A stretch of DNA of 64,000 nucleotides from Venturia oleaginea. Taxonomy: Eukaryota; Ascomycota; Dothideomycetes; Venturiales; Venturiaceae. The stretch spans positions 682,001 to 746,000 of the forward strand of contig JABMLP010000002.1 in NCBI GenBank assembly GCA_013176395.1, written 5' to 3'. Every line of letters starts with the position of its first letter. The stretch's first letter is position 1. A model generated the notes under the pieces. The model saw only the letters and a list, made by a program, of their open reading frames with translations, had not been told where the DNA came from and searched no databases. Of this stretch, positions 34,422 through 44,827 are shown one piece after another. Both the position numbers and the translations under genes were made by a program.

Positions 34422-34430
34422 TTATCTGAT
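34422..34430 (-). promoter_or_regulatory. Iron-GATA site 2 (ATCAGATAA)
   Basis: The plus strand reads TTATCTGAT, a perfect ATCWGATAA on the minus strand, about 490 bp upstream of the ABC start. Directly beside it is a palindromic CTGATCATCTGATTAGATCC stretch (34426-34445). Confidence 0.6.
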
Positions 34431-34452
34431 CATCTGATTAGATCCGCTTTCC

Positions 34453-34461
34453 ATCTGATAA
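34453..34461 (+). promoter_or_regulatory. Iron-GATA site 3 (ATCTGATAA)
   Basis: A perfect ATCWGATAA on the plus strand, 23 bp from site 2 and in the opposite orientation. Together with site 2 it forms a closely spaced inverted pair, as expected for a two-zinc-finger GATA factor. Confidence 0.6.
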
Positions 34462-34513
34462 GGAAAGAAACCCGACCGGCGGCGCCAGTAGTGACTCACG
34501 ACACTTCCCCTTC

Positions 34514-34737
34514 TCCTCGTCTCCCATCCCTCGTCTCCCATCCCTCGTCTCCCATCCCTCGTCTCCCATCCCTCGTCTCCCATCCCTCGTCTCCCATCCC
34601 TCGTCTCCCATCCCTCGTCTCCCATCCCTCGTCTCCCATCCCTCGTCTCCCATCCCTCGTCTCCCATCCTTCGTCTCCCATCCCTCGTCTCCCATCCCTC
34701 GTCTCCCATCCCTCGTCTCCCATCCCTCGTCTCTCAT
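34514..34737. repeat. 14-bp minisatellite, 16 copies
   Basis: The unit is CCCTCGTCTCCCAT, repeated 16 times end to end with only a few single-base changes (first unit, one unit near 34669, last unit). Because 14 is not a multiple of 3 and the unit has no stop on the minus strand, all three minus frames stay open and give the peptide repeat MGDEGWETRDGRRG. These open frames are not genes. It lies in the divergent ABC/GNAT intergenic region. Confidence 0.97.
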
Positions 34738-35746
34738 CCCCTCGCCAGCCAAAACAACAAAGTGACTAGGCAGCCACGTAAGATCTTCATCCGCCTCGTT
34801 CAAGACTGCCTTTAGCCGTCTCATGTCGTGAGAACTACGCCGATTGAAAGTACCCGGCCACCAATAAGCGACACTAGGCACTTTGCGGGCGACCACTGCC
34901 CCGGTATCATCGACCAGCCTATCCTTAGCCTTGCGGTCCTCCTTCCTCTACGGGCTCCGGTCGCATGGTTAATGAAAATCTTATAATGCATCTATTTCCA
35001 AGAAGGCAATTGATAGCCAGAGGACAGACTGACCAACAGAGCGGAACGGCTGGCGTTTCAGGGTGCTACGAGTAGGAGTACTAGTCTGAGAATCGGATTG
35101 TTGGGGGTGGTGGATGAGTGCTGCCAACAACTCAGTAGAACGTTATCTATGGAGCTCGATGTTGCCGAAATATTTTATGAGTCCCTTGTTACTCCAACGC
35201 TGGCGATGGGTAGGTGGTCGTCCATATAACCCTTATATAATCTGTGGCATCGAGTTCTCCATGGGCAGAAATGTGGAGTACAGGTACTGGGTGAAGCACT
35301 GAAGACGCAAAAACAAATCCCAGTCTCTCAGAGTTGTAAGAAATTTTGAGCCGCAGCAAAAGGAGGATCATCGTGCCCTTTCGATCCGTCCAATCGTTTG
35401 TCAAGATACCAAGGTCTATCGCCTTGAACGCTCGATTGGACACCCAGAGATTGCGAGCTCGATTTTCGCATGGTCCATCATAGATTGCATTAAGTATAGT
35501 AGTCAGATTGATCAGCACTGCGATGTGTCTTACTGCTGAACTCCGAGTACTTGGCGATTTGCCCTGTCACAGTGGGCGCTGTGGAGGTTCATCGGTGAGT
35601 GCACTCGGCGGATGTCAGCTTGGCCCTGCCGTCTCAGAATACATAAAGCGAAATGCACGACCTTAGGGAGGTGCGTCCGATCATCAGGAAACCGACAAAG
35701 TCACTCTCACGATTTACACTTGAGATCAGAATCAAACTCTCTCTTC
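34738..35746. other. Intergenic upstream of the GNAT gene
   Basis: No supportable gene. A minus-strand frame (35189-35518) encodes an unrecognised peptide and is not called. Confidence 0.5.
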
Positions 35747-36361
35747 ATGGTTCAGAAAACTCTATACACACAGCGGCTAAAGCTGCAACCCCTCAGTGCG
35801 GAACACCAGACGGCGCTCTACGACCTCGATACGAACCGCGATGTGATGCGATACATCTTCACAGGCAATCCACTCACAGAGGAGGAATCGACCATGGTTT
35901 TCAATCATCTACTTCAAATCGCGGAGAATGACGATAGACTCGGATGCTGGGTGGGCTACAATGGGAACAAATTCGTCGGCTGGTGGGTTTTGGCACCATC
36001 AGAGACCAAACCCGAGGGCCAGAACACCAAAGCAACGCCGACAAAAAACGACAAAAGGGTGGAGATTGGTATGAGAGTGTCACCAAATGTCTGGGGACAA
36101 GGATATGCAAAGGAAGGTCTTCAAGCAATGCTCAAGTATTGCGTGGAGGATCTGGGAGCGGAGGAGGTTTATGGGGAGACCATGGCGGTCAACATGGGCT
36201 CGCGGAAAGCAATGGCGAAGTGTGGATTGAAGCACGTTAGAACCTGGCACAACAAGTACGAAGATTTCACGCCTGCACCCGGCATCGAGGAAGGCGAGGT
36301 TGAATATCGGGTAACCCGGGATGAATGGTTGTCCCAAAATAACACCACCATCTGTACCTAA
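35747..36361 (+). CDS. GNAT acetyltransferase (RimJ/RimL-like, Acetyltransf_3)
   Basis: A 204-aa single-exon protein starting MVQKTLYTQRLKLQPLSAEH, the typical RLxLxPL opening of this subfamily. The acetyl-CoA pyrophosphate-binding segment is RVSPNVWGQGYAKEGLQAML, and the closing stretch is VNMGSRKAMAKCGLKHV. An open frame extends 45 codons upstream with no family resemblance, so the internal ATG at 35747 was preferred. It stands between an ABC transporter and a siderophore-type MFS gene. A. fumigatus SidG, which acetylates fusarinine C, is a GNAT protein of similar size encoded in such company. A siderophore acetyltransferase role is therefore possible, but GNAT enzymes of this type also modify protein N termini and small amines. 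Confidence 0.85.
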   Translation: MVQKTLYTQRLKLQPLSAEHQTALYDLDTNRDVMRYIFTGNPLTEEESTMVFNHLLQIAENDDRLGCWVGYNGNKFVGWWVLAPSETKPEGQNTKATPTKNDKRVEIGMRVSPNVWGQGYAKEGLQAMLKYCVEDLGAEEVYGETMAVNMGSRKAMAKCGLKHVRTWHNKYEDFTPAPGIEEGEVEYRVTRDEWLSQNNTTICT

Positions 36362-36855
36362 TTACTAGCTGGATTGAATGAACATGTTAATCTTGGTTGA
36401 ACTGTTCGTTCTGCTGGTTTCGCATGGCAATACGCAAGGTGAAGAACCCGAAGCCGTGGCAGATCTGCAATTGATGCCCCCACGTCAAGGACCCACAACA
36501 ATTCCGAGGCGCGTCCGTCGTCGCATGGATAGACGAGCGAAAGGATCTAATCAATCAATCTTTTTTGTGGGTACCCTTTCGTTCTTCATGGTCATCTGCA
36601 GGGCCGCTTGTAACTCCCACACGGCATTAGACGCTGGCTGTCATCGTCTGCCCGAGAACGGAACCTGCTACCATTTGTACACCCCTGGAGTCGTATAAGA
36701 TATGATCAGCGCAGGTGCAATGGCATTGACGGAAACCCATCTCTTGTTGCGAGTGTGCATGAGGTAGTGATTTTTATATCTCTTGGTTTTTCTGTCAATT
36801 CTATCATTTTCAAATCGCTTTCTCTTCCATTTGGTCCTGATTAATTGGCTTTATC
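36362..36855. promoter_or_regulatory. Upstream region of the siderophore MFS gene
   Basis: No gene was seen. It contains the 18-bp word GATCTAATCAATCAATCT at 36544-36561 that also lies upstream of the esterase. No ATCWGATAA was found; only a TTATC touches the start codon. Confidence 0.5.
36544..36561 (+). promoter_or_regulatory. Shared 18-bp word, copy 1
   Basis: GATCTAATCAATCAATCT, 295 bp upstream of the MFS start and identical to 40688-40705. An 11-bp part (GGATCTAATCA, reverse strand) also occurs at 34435-34445 beside the iron-GATA sites of the ABC gene. Confidence 0.4.
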
Positions 36856-38832
36856 ATGGGGATCCTCAACAATATCAGTGCCCTTGGGCCTGGTCGTCAA
36901 CAAACCTACGGCTCTACCGTTCAGACAGGCGATTTTGTCGACCATTCGAACGTCACGGACTCGCGAGCTACAGACAAGGAAAACAATACTGCCACTGTCG
37001 ACAGCGAGGCTGAAAGTGGTGTACTAGCTCTACCTGATGCAGATGCCCAACGCGGTGTCCAAAAGATTGAAGCTGTGACGGCAGCATGGTCAAAATGGTC
37101 TCTAGCTGCGTTGCTATTCAAGTATGTTCTCTGGCTATATCTAGATTTGATCTCTTCTAACGCATCTATAGCATCTGGATGATCTTCTTGGTCAATGGAC
37201 TCCGTCTCTCGATTCTCACCAGTTTGACGCCATATGTGACCAGCAGTTTTTCTTCTCATTCGCTATTAACCGTCATTTACATCGTTTCGAATGCATTGGT
37301 ATCAGCGACATACATTCCCATGGCTAAACTGCTGGATGTCTGGGGTCGTGCTGAAGGATTTCTGCTCATGGTTGGGTTTGCAACTCTCGGAACAATTCTC
37401 ATGGCGACATCGAAGAATCTTGCAACCTTTTGTGCTGCTGAGGTAAGTTATATACCTACCTTATTTCGACACTACAATACTCACACGAAACAAGGTCTTC
37501 TACTCCATCGGATTTGCGGGCATCATTTACACAGTAGCAGTTCTTGCAGCTGATGTAACTTCCCTCAGGAATCGAGGATTGGCCTTCGCTTTCACCTCGT
37601 CTCCATACATGATCACTGCGTTCGCAGGATCTAAGGCAGCCCAGGGTTTCCTCGATCATGTGAGCTGGCAATGGGGATTCGGTGCCTTTGCCATTATCGT
37701 TCCCGTCATTTGCGCACCTCTATACATCCTATTGAAATACCAATTCGCCAAGGCCAAGGACCATGGAATCATTGCTCCAGAGAGAAGCCCCTACTCGCTT
37801 CCCCGACAATTCTACGATGGCGTACTCGAATTCGACCGTAAGTCGCCCAACCCAGCCGACCTCATCTGATCCAATATACTAACCACCTGTCTCCACACAG
37901 TACCTGGCGTCTTCCTCTTCGCCGCCGGCCTAACCGTCTTCCTCCTCCCCTTCACCCTCGCCGCCTCGGCGCCCCAAGGCTGGAAAACCCCCTACATCAT
38001 CGCCATGATAATAGTCGGCATCCTAACCCTCATCGCCTTCGGCCTCCACGAAACTTACCTCGCCAGAACGCCGTTCCTAAACTACAAATTCCTAACCGAC
38101 AGAACCGTCATCGCCGCCTGCCTATTCAACTTCACGTACCAAATCTCCTACTACTGCTGGAACAGCTACTTCACCTCCTTCCTCCAAGTCGTCTGCAACC
38201 TCTCCGTCGCAAACGCCGGTTACGTAAACAGTACCTTCCAAGTCGTCTCCGGCGTCCTGCTTTTCATCGTCGGTTACTTTATCCGTCTCACTGGTAGATT
38301 CAAATGGCTATTCTACTTCTGTTTACCGGTCTACATACTCGGATTAGGCCTAATGATCCATTTCCGCCAACCAAATCAATACATCGGATACATAGTCATG
38401 TGCGAAATCTTCATCTCAGTAGGCGGAAGCGTCTTTGTCCTCCTCGTCCAAATCGCCGTCCTAGCATGCGTAGACCATCAACACGTCGCCGCCGTCCTCG
38501 CCCTCCTCTACGTAACAGGCGGCATCGGCGACGCAGTCGGAAACACCGTCTCCGGCGCCATCTGGACAAATACGTTTGCCAAGGAGTTGGGGAGGCGGTT
38601 GCCTGCATCCGAGTTACCCAAGTTGACGTCTATTTATACGAGTTTGACGGCGCAGTTGGCGTATCCGGTTGGTAGTGAGGCGAGGATTGCGATTCAGCAG
38701 GCTTATGGGTATGCGCAGACAAGGATGCTGGCTGCTGGGCTGGGTATTGTTTCGCTTTGTTTCTTTTGGGTGGTTTTGATGCGAAATTTGAATGTTAAGG
38801 TTAATAAGCAGACTAAGGGTACTGTGTTTTAG
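36856..38832 (+). CDS. Siderophore iron transporter, MFS (SIT/MirB-ARN type)
   Basis: Model: exons 36856-37121, 37172-37442, 37495-37837, 37901-38832 with introns of 50, 52 and 63 nt; 603 aa, all joins in frame. A soluble N terminus of about 75 residues precedes about 14 TM segments, the SIT layout. Typical pieces are YIPMAKLLDVWGRAEGFLLM, LADVTSLRNRGLAFAF, ITAFAGSKAAQGFL, YDGVLEFDLPGVFLFAAGLT, FTYQISYYCWNSYFTSFLQV and GNTVSGAIWTN. Such proteins import ferric siderophores by proton symport at the plasma membrane. Neighbours include an esterase of the kind that hydrolyses imported siderophores. Which siderophore is carried cannot be read from the sequence. Codons in the last exon are very C-rich (Cyy) at first and then abruptly G-rich, an odd local bias. 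Confidence 0.92.
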
Positions 38833-39673
38833 GTGCAAGTGAGAGAGGGGGTAATGTGTTGTTGGCGGTTTTTTCTTTTCTATTTCCGGTTTTTTGGCGT
38901 CTGACGTGAGGTGGCGAAGGGTGCTGGTGTCGAATCAGTCAATGTAGAGATACTGGTTATGGGGATTACATACAAGCAACACTCTGTCCATAACATCGCC
39001 CGACATCATAATTCGTTGTTTCAATCTACCAAGCCCTTCTTTTAGCCTTGTAAAACTCCCATTTTAAGAGCACAACCGAGGAGACCTGTGAGCACCCAAA
39101 AGGATGGTTATTTTCATGAAAGTACAAAATCCTCCTTCCCCAACCTCTCCCCTAAGGAAGTTCGCTTGTGTAAAGCAACATGGTTCGCCTCCGGGAGCCC
39201 GTCACGGCGAGGTGAAAGCTTCCTTTTTGCGTTCTGGCAAAAAAAGGAAGAAGGGGTGTTTGATATGTATCTTACACCCGCAGCGAAATCGATCTCACAA
39301 CGCAGTTCGAGTGTGTAATTGAGAATTATGAAAATAATTTTTGGGGATTTAGATCTGCTGTGGTGAAGGTGGAAGGGGGGTTAGGATATTCTCGTTGCGA
39401 AACGGCGAGGGTCAATACTCATCGCTTCTGTGGAAGATCGAGACAATGATGAGGCTTGGATCTGATGGATGGTTGTTCGGGTTACTCAATGCCATTGCTG
39501 GATCTAAGAAGAATGCCATGCACTTGTTTCTCAGCGAGAGATTGGGTTGCTTCTAGGTGAAAATTGGCTGAATTTTCTCGAGTCCTACACTTCAGAAGTC
39601 TTGACTGGATCAGGTTTGATGAATGTAGGCCCTGCTAGTTACTCTACGATAACGTACCATGTGAAAAATCCCC
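38833..39673. other. Convergent 3' region, no gene seen
   Basis: Between the 3' ends of the MFS and esterase genes. Only short unrecognised frames occur. Confidence 0.5.
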
Positions 39674-40672
39674 TCAAAGGTCTCCCCGCAGGAACTTCAT
39701 GATACCCATCTGAAGCCCCGTCACTGCCGCACTACCATGATCATCCTCAGGAAACTTGTGCGTCAAGACTTTGCTCAGTTTCCCACTCTCGACGAGACGA
39801 GAAGCCATTGCAATGACGCCTTCTTTCATCGGGTCCCCTTCCGCAATACCCCGTCTCTTCTTGAACCTCTCCTCGCTTTCGCCCGGCTGCTTGGTGACAT
39901 CTTGCTGACAATGTCCGTGGGCCATCAACAATGATGGCGGCGGTTCGAGTGACGCCTTTTGTTCGCGAAATGGAGGCTCCAGATGCGTGACGAGGAAATT
40001 TCTGTTCCACCAAACGATGGGGCTTGCAGCGATGAATGTGTTGAAGAGTGTTGGAGCCGTGAACAATGCATAAAGAACAAAGATTCCACCGTAGGAATGC
40101 CCATACAGAGCTTTACGGCCGCTTTTCAGCTCCGGGACTGGCAGCAGGGTGTTGTAAACATAGTCCATGACTTCGTTCTGAATGAACTCTAGATGCTCTT
40201 TCGCTTGACCAAAGGAGATATCCGTCCTCGGGTTTCCATTCCTATCAAGGGGCATTTCGTAATTGCCATCTGGTGAAGCAGGAGTGAGATCAGGACCTCT
40301 TCGGAAATCGTAAACGGCGTGAGTAATGGGATAGCCAATTCCCACCACAACAGTACGAGTGTTGTTCAGATACTGCATGCGTCGTGCTATATCAACGGCC
40401 GTGTAGAAGTACGCATTTCCATCAACCACGAATCTAAACATGACAAATTAATAACACGCCAAATACACGAGGATGGCAAATACAACTCACAAAGTCTGCG
40501 GTGTTCCATCATTGGGAGGAGGGACACCAGCGTCGCTCCAACTCAATGGCCAAGCTACTTGGATCAAGAAATCGCCACGTCCGGTGTGGGCGACGTATTG
40601 ACAGGTGTTTGCACCCGAAGCGCGTTCGAGTTCGCGGAGTCCTTTGGTCATGATTCTTTGGCGGGTTGGCAT
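39674..40672 (-). CDS. IroE/EstB-like alpha/beta hydrolase, probable siderophore esterase
   Basis: Model: exon 1 40491-40672, intron 40434-40490 (GTGAGT...TTTAG, 57 nt), exon 2 39674-40433; 313 aa. The join reads GTPQTLFVVDGNAYF, which fits the family's (L)FVVDGN element. The nucleophile elbow is GHSYGGIFVLYALF (Ser near residue 174), followed by AASPIVWWNRNFL, a hallmark of the IroE/Fes-related esterase family, and the His in FPEDDHGSA. There is no signal peptide, so it is probably cytosolic. Relatives in Aspergillus (EstB) and enterobacteria (IroE) cut ester bonds of imported siderophores to free iron. The side-by-side position with a SIT transporter supports that. The start ATG is 16 bp from the shared 18-bp word. 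Confidence 0.87.
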
Positions 40673-40687
40673 TGGGATGTTAGTGAA

Positions 40688-40705
40688 GATCTAATCAATC
40701 AATCT
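40688..40705 (+). promoter_or_regulatory. Shared 18-bp word, copy 2
   Basis: GATCTAATCAATCAATCT, 16 bp upstream of the esterase start codon (in reverse relative to that gene) and identical to 36544-36561. Confidence 0.4.
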
Positions 40706-42022
40706 ACTTGGCGCTCTAATATTCATAGTGGAGATTGGAAGGCTCGGCTACTCCCGGTCTGCCACCGATAGCGGCTCTATGATCCTGGGAGGCGCGTCAT
40801 CTTCTTTATGGCCATTATGTGAGACCTCAGGCATGAAGACGTGCTTGAGAATGAAGGTGAGAAGCACTTGAGAACGAAGGTGAGATGCAAATCGATGAAG
40901 AAAATGTGTGAGAGAAGGACACAGAAAAGGGGTAGACGCCCGTGCATGGGAATTGGAGAAGAGCAGCCGTTATAACCGATGAGCCGAAGCAGATGCATCC
41001 AACCTTTTCAACCTCCTGCCGCTGAGACGCCTCTCCACTGCCCACAATCATTCATTCCCCGAGTCGTGCAGCAGAGAAGACTACTCCTATCGAGACTCAC
41101 ATCCACCTGCTCCGGAAGCTCCCAAATCTTCCCCATGAAATGGACATCATTGACCTCTAAATCGGGAGAGACATACTCGGACGAGTATTTCATGAGAAAC
41201 TCCAAGAAAACCGGCGGCTTGTCAGGCAGCTGTTCGCTCCCATTGCAATTCTGGCCAAGCACAGGCTGACGTCTCCTTTGTGGATATTTTCCGTCCTCCG
41301 AAAAGGCATCACAGGAACAGCAATTTTCATACCCCAAGCGACCAGATTGTGGTCCACGATAAGTCCCACTCCTGAAAGCAATTTCAAGGAGAACAACGTA
41401 CGACTCGATGATTGAAACTGTCACCTGTCGAACGGCTCAAATCGGATGCCGCAGAGAAAAGCGCCATGTCCACCCATACTATGGAACGGCCCGCAAGCGT
41501 TCCATTTGTTATTCTTCAATTTTCGCCTTGATCATCTTCTCAACGCCTCTGGTAGATCAGTTTTTGCCACAGCAGAGCCTTTTAAGCGAGGTTATTCGAC
41601 AGAGCAACTCTTTCAATCCCACGATCCACATCACGATAAGGATATGAAGAATCTTCAAATCAAGACGCTCGCCTCACTGAAAGACAGGTGATGTTCAAAA
41701 AATATGTGGTACTTCAATGGAGCCTCGTGAGGTCATATGTCGGTCCGAGAGATCCACCAACGACACCGAGTTTAGAGGATCCCTTTGCAAACCGCAACAA
41801 TTTTCATCTCGCTATTCTTTCGGTCCTCCAGGGTATCAGTTTAATGTCTAAGCCGCTGGTAGGGATTATGGGTCCCCGCCGTCATGCCGCTTAGGCGCTG
41901 TAGACCCATAATGGCATTTCCTCTAAGAAGCCTTCAATTTCTCCAAGTATTCGTTTGTGTACATCCTCCTCGTCCCCTCCATCGTCTCCATTCTTTTCTC
42001 CATATTTCTCCATTGTGTCAAC
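40706..42022. other. Intergenic, no supportable gene
   Basis: A minus-strand frame (41008-41424) and a few small plus frames occur, none recognisable. The right end is the leader of the DHA1 MFS gene. Confidence 0.45.
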
Positions 42023-43809
42023 ATGTTGAACCACGAGAAAGACTCTCGTCCGGCTACTCTATTCGATGAGACAGACATCGACCACAAGTCGAAAGCAGAA
42101 GAAGATGCCGAAATCCCTGGGCGAATAGTTGGTGGGAAATATCTTGAGGAGCTTGGTGAAATGGACTCGACCGGCGAAGAAAAGAACGGCCAGCTTGCGA
42201 AAGTCGACATCGATCTTCCACTGACTTTTACGACGAGGAAATTCCACAATGGCGAAGAAATCATTGTCCTCGAGTATGCAGACGGCGATAAGGAGAATCC
42301 GTTCAACTGGAGTCTTTCGAGGAAGCGTGTGATCACAGGTCTCCTCTGCTCCATGACACTTTTCATAGGTAATTGTCTATACTATCACGAGACTAGAGCA
42401 GAACTAATAAGTCAGGTCTCGCAACAACCGCGTATTCATCTGGAATTGACAGCATGTGCGCCGATTTTGGCGTTCCAGTCATCCAGGGCCAGCTGGGATT
42501 ATTCACGTTCAACTTTGCCTGTGCCCTCGCACCACTCTTTCTTGCTCCCTTCACGGAGTTCGTAGGAAGGAAGGTCGTGTATGGAGGAGCATTTGTCTGC
42601 TTTACTCTATGCTTTATCGGATTGGCTCTGGGAAAGAACATTGCTACTATCATTGTGATGAGGACGCTGTTAGGAATCTGTGGCTGTGTTGGGACCATCT
42701 TGGTCGGAGGGACCTTCTCTGATCTTTTCGTTCCTGTAAGCATCCGCACAAATATGTGGAACACGACTGTGTGCTAAAAAAAATTAGGAAGAACGTGCTA
42801 AGCCAATGGCTTTATACTCCTACATCGCTATCCTCGGTACCGTAGGTGCACCTATCTACGCTGGCTTCATCAACCATGCAATCGGATGGAGATGGATCCA
42901 AGGTATTCAAGGACTCGCCAACATTCCTCTACTCATCCTAGTACTACTCTTCCTCGGCGAAACTCGAGGCGGAAAGACACTTCAAAAGAGAGCCAAGAAG
43001 TTGAGAGAGAGCACCGGGGACGCGCGTTACACGAGCGAAATGGACCTGGAGAGCAAAGGCATCAAGGGACTTCTACATGATTCGTGCGTCAAGGCCGTCA
43101 ACATGCTCGTCACCGAGCCCGTCGTATTCGCTTTTGGACTCTGGATCGCCTTTACCTGGTTCGTCGTGTTCCTCTTCCTCTCCGCGATCCCCATTACGTT
43201 CGCGGAAAAACGAGGGTGGGGAGAAGGTGTCGCCGGTCTCCCATACATCGCCCTTGTTATCGGTGTGACTCTTGGCTATGTCACGAATTCCTTCGTACAG
43301 ATGCGAAAATGGGACCGCATCAATGCCGATCCAAACCAGAAAGTGGTTCCAGAAACACGTCTCCATGGCGCTATGTTTGGCTCTGTCTTCCTCCCCGTTG
43401 GCCTCTTCATCTACAGCTTCACTCAATACGGATATCTGCCTTGGATCGCCCCAACTATTGCTTTGGTTCCGATAAGTTTTGGCATTTTCTTCGTGTTCGA
43501 GAGCACGTACAGTTACACAAGTGATTGCTATGGACTGAACAGTGGAAGTGCTATTGCAGGTCAAGGATTAATGGTTAGTTCTCTCCTTGCCAACATCATG
43601 GAGACCAATATACTAACATCGCACAGAGAAACACGCTTGGTGCCGTCGCGCCTCTCTTTGCCAGCCCATTCTTCCACAACTTGGGTAGCCAGTATGCTGG
43701 ACTTCTCCTGAGTATATTGGGAACGTTGCTTACCTTCATCCCATTCGTGTTTTACAAGTATGGGCATTTTTTGAGGGCGAGATCGAAGTTGGCGAAGGTG
43801 TATGAATGA
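42023..43809 (+). CDS. DHA1-family MFS transporter
   Basis: Model: exons 42023-42368, 42416-42735, 42788-43573, 43627-43809 with introns of 47, 52 and 53 nt; 544 aa, frames verified. A cytosolic N terminus of about 110 residues ends at the NPFNWSLSRKR element common to fungal DHA1 polyamine/drug exporters. Then come 12 TM segments with the loop-2-3 motif APFTEFVGRKVVYGG, the TFSDLFVPEERAKPMALYS segment and SDCYGLNSGSAIAGQGLMRN near the end. An upstream in-frame ATG (41957) would add a hydrophobic stretch not seen in the family, so 42023 was chosen. Such proteins export polyamines, drugs or metabolites; the substrate is unknown. No iron-GATA site was seen upstream. Confidence 0.9.
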
Positions 43810-44180
43810 TGTTGATTTATTGTGTAGCATTTCTAGCGATTTTTAGTATCACGATTAATTAGTAATGAATGGCGGGTTCGAGTCTTTTGTCTCTCGTACA
43901 GGCCATCTCAATTCTCATGGTGACTTAGGAGATATGCGATCGATGTGCTGCCGGACGGGGCTACGTACAAGATCGTTCCTGCGCAATGTAGTTGCTGACC
44001 AGTAGAACCCATCCCTGAAACCCCATAGAAGGAGCGTACGGCTCCTGTCCTATTGTTGCATAGTTTTTCCCAAGGCCTTGTCACAACACTTAGCCTGCAG
44101 TGTTACAATACCTGTTCTACCCACAGCCGATCTGCTCTGCCCAGGTCGACAAGTAGTCTCCAAAGCAACCGCAAAACACA

Positions 44181-44338
44181 GTATCCACCAGAAAAACGCT
44201 ACAGCATGTGTTAATCATAACAGCTAACAACACCAGATGTTCGGCCTCCTCGCCTTCTTCTCCGTCGTAGTCCTCGCATTCTATATCCCCCTTCGCGCTG
44301 TATACAATGACTGGCGCGACCGTCAACAAAAGCGGTAA
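44181..44338 (+). CDS. Micro-ORF 1 (33 aa, single hydrophobic segment) with predicted 5'-UTR intron
   Basis: The coding part is 44237-44338: MFGLLAFFSVVVLAFY..., one hydrophobic helix followed by a charged tail ending WRDRQQKR and TAA. The ATG comes directly after an AG that ends a likely intron (44181-44236, GTATCC...GCTAACAACACCAG) with a canonical branch-site word. The layout repeats in micro-ORFs 2 and 3. A type I or tail-like membrane micropeptide would fit. No known family is recognised and no expression evidence exists. An alternative is that these are exons of one longer gene, but each has its own stop. Confidence 0.5.
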
Positions 44339-44388
44339 TCGCGTGATCAAATCTCGATCAGCCGATCAGCCGACTCCGACTCGATGCG

Positions 44389-44396
44389 TATATAAA
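44389..44396 (+). promoter_or_regulatory. TATA box of micro-ORF 2
   Basis: TATATAAA, 165 bp ahead of the predicted leader-intron donor of micro-ORF 2, in a region free of other genes. It suggests micro-ORF 2 has its own promoter. Confidence 0.45.
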
Positions 44397-44553
44397 CCTC
44401 TTCGTTAGCGTCGAACGTCGGAATCCTCCATCGATACTACATCTACCTCACCTTAGGCATTGAACCTTGAATCAGCCTGAACATTTTCGAGCGATACCTA
44501 CGATACCCTACGATCATCCATCAAAATCACGTTCAACCACAAAGACAAAGACA

Positions 44554-44686
44554 GTGAGTACATCCCATAATACCTGAGATTTGGCATCAAGTGACCCGTC
44601 TTCAGATGTTCTTCACCTGCCTCGCCATCGCGCTCTGGTGCTTCGCAATACCATTCATGTGGGTATTCTGTCCGCGAAACTATTGA
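44554..44686 (+). CDS. Micro-ORF 2 (26 aa, hydrophobic) with predicted 5'-UTR intron
   Basis: The coding part is 44606-44686: MFFTCLAIALWCF... ending VFCPRNY and TGA, almost entirely one Trp/Cys-containing hydrophobic segment. The intron is 44554-44605 (GTGAGT...CTTCAG) and the ATG follows its AG with no gap. The leader just before the donor contains GTTCAAC and GACA, as in micro-ORF 3. A TATATAAA lies upstream. No family is recognised. Confidence 0.5.
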
Positions 44687-44827
44687 AGTAAGCGGTGCTT
44701 GGAATGGAGCCAAATGTCACTTCGAGACCAATAATTAACGACGCCAGTCCATCATCAGCGGGTCACAAAAACACAACTCCCTCCACTTTCCATTTACCGG
44801 CTAAATCGATACGGTTCAACGGCGACA

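Noticed and set aside
34422..34896. Three long overlapping minus-strand open frames encoding MGDEGWETRDGRRG repeats (and one plus frame)
   Set aside because: Product of the 14-bp minisatellite, which is stop-free in all three minus frames; no start context, no domain.
41957..42022. Upstream in-frame ATG of the DHA1 transporter giving a hydrophobic 22-residue start
   Set aside because: The family has a hydrophilic N terminus; the ATG at 42023 fits better.
26885..43809. Possible secondary-metabolite biosynthetic cluster
   Set aside because: Oxidoreductase, transporters and acyltransferase are present, but no PKS, NRPS, terpene synthase or DMATS backbone gene is in the window; an uptake locus fits better.
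43873..43886. GGTTCGAGTCT, resembling a tRNA B box
   Set aside because: No A box or cloverleaf upstream; it lies in the 3' region of the MFS gene.
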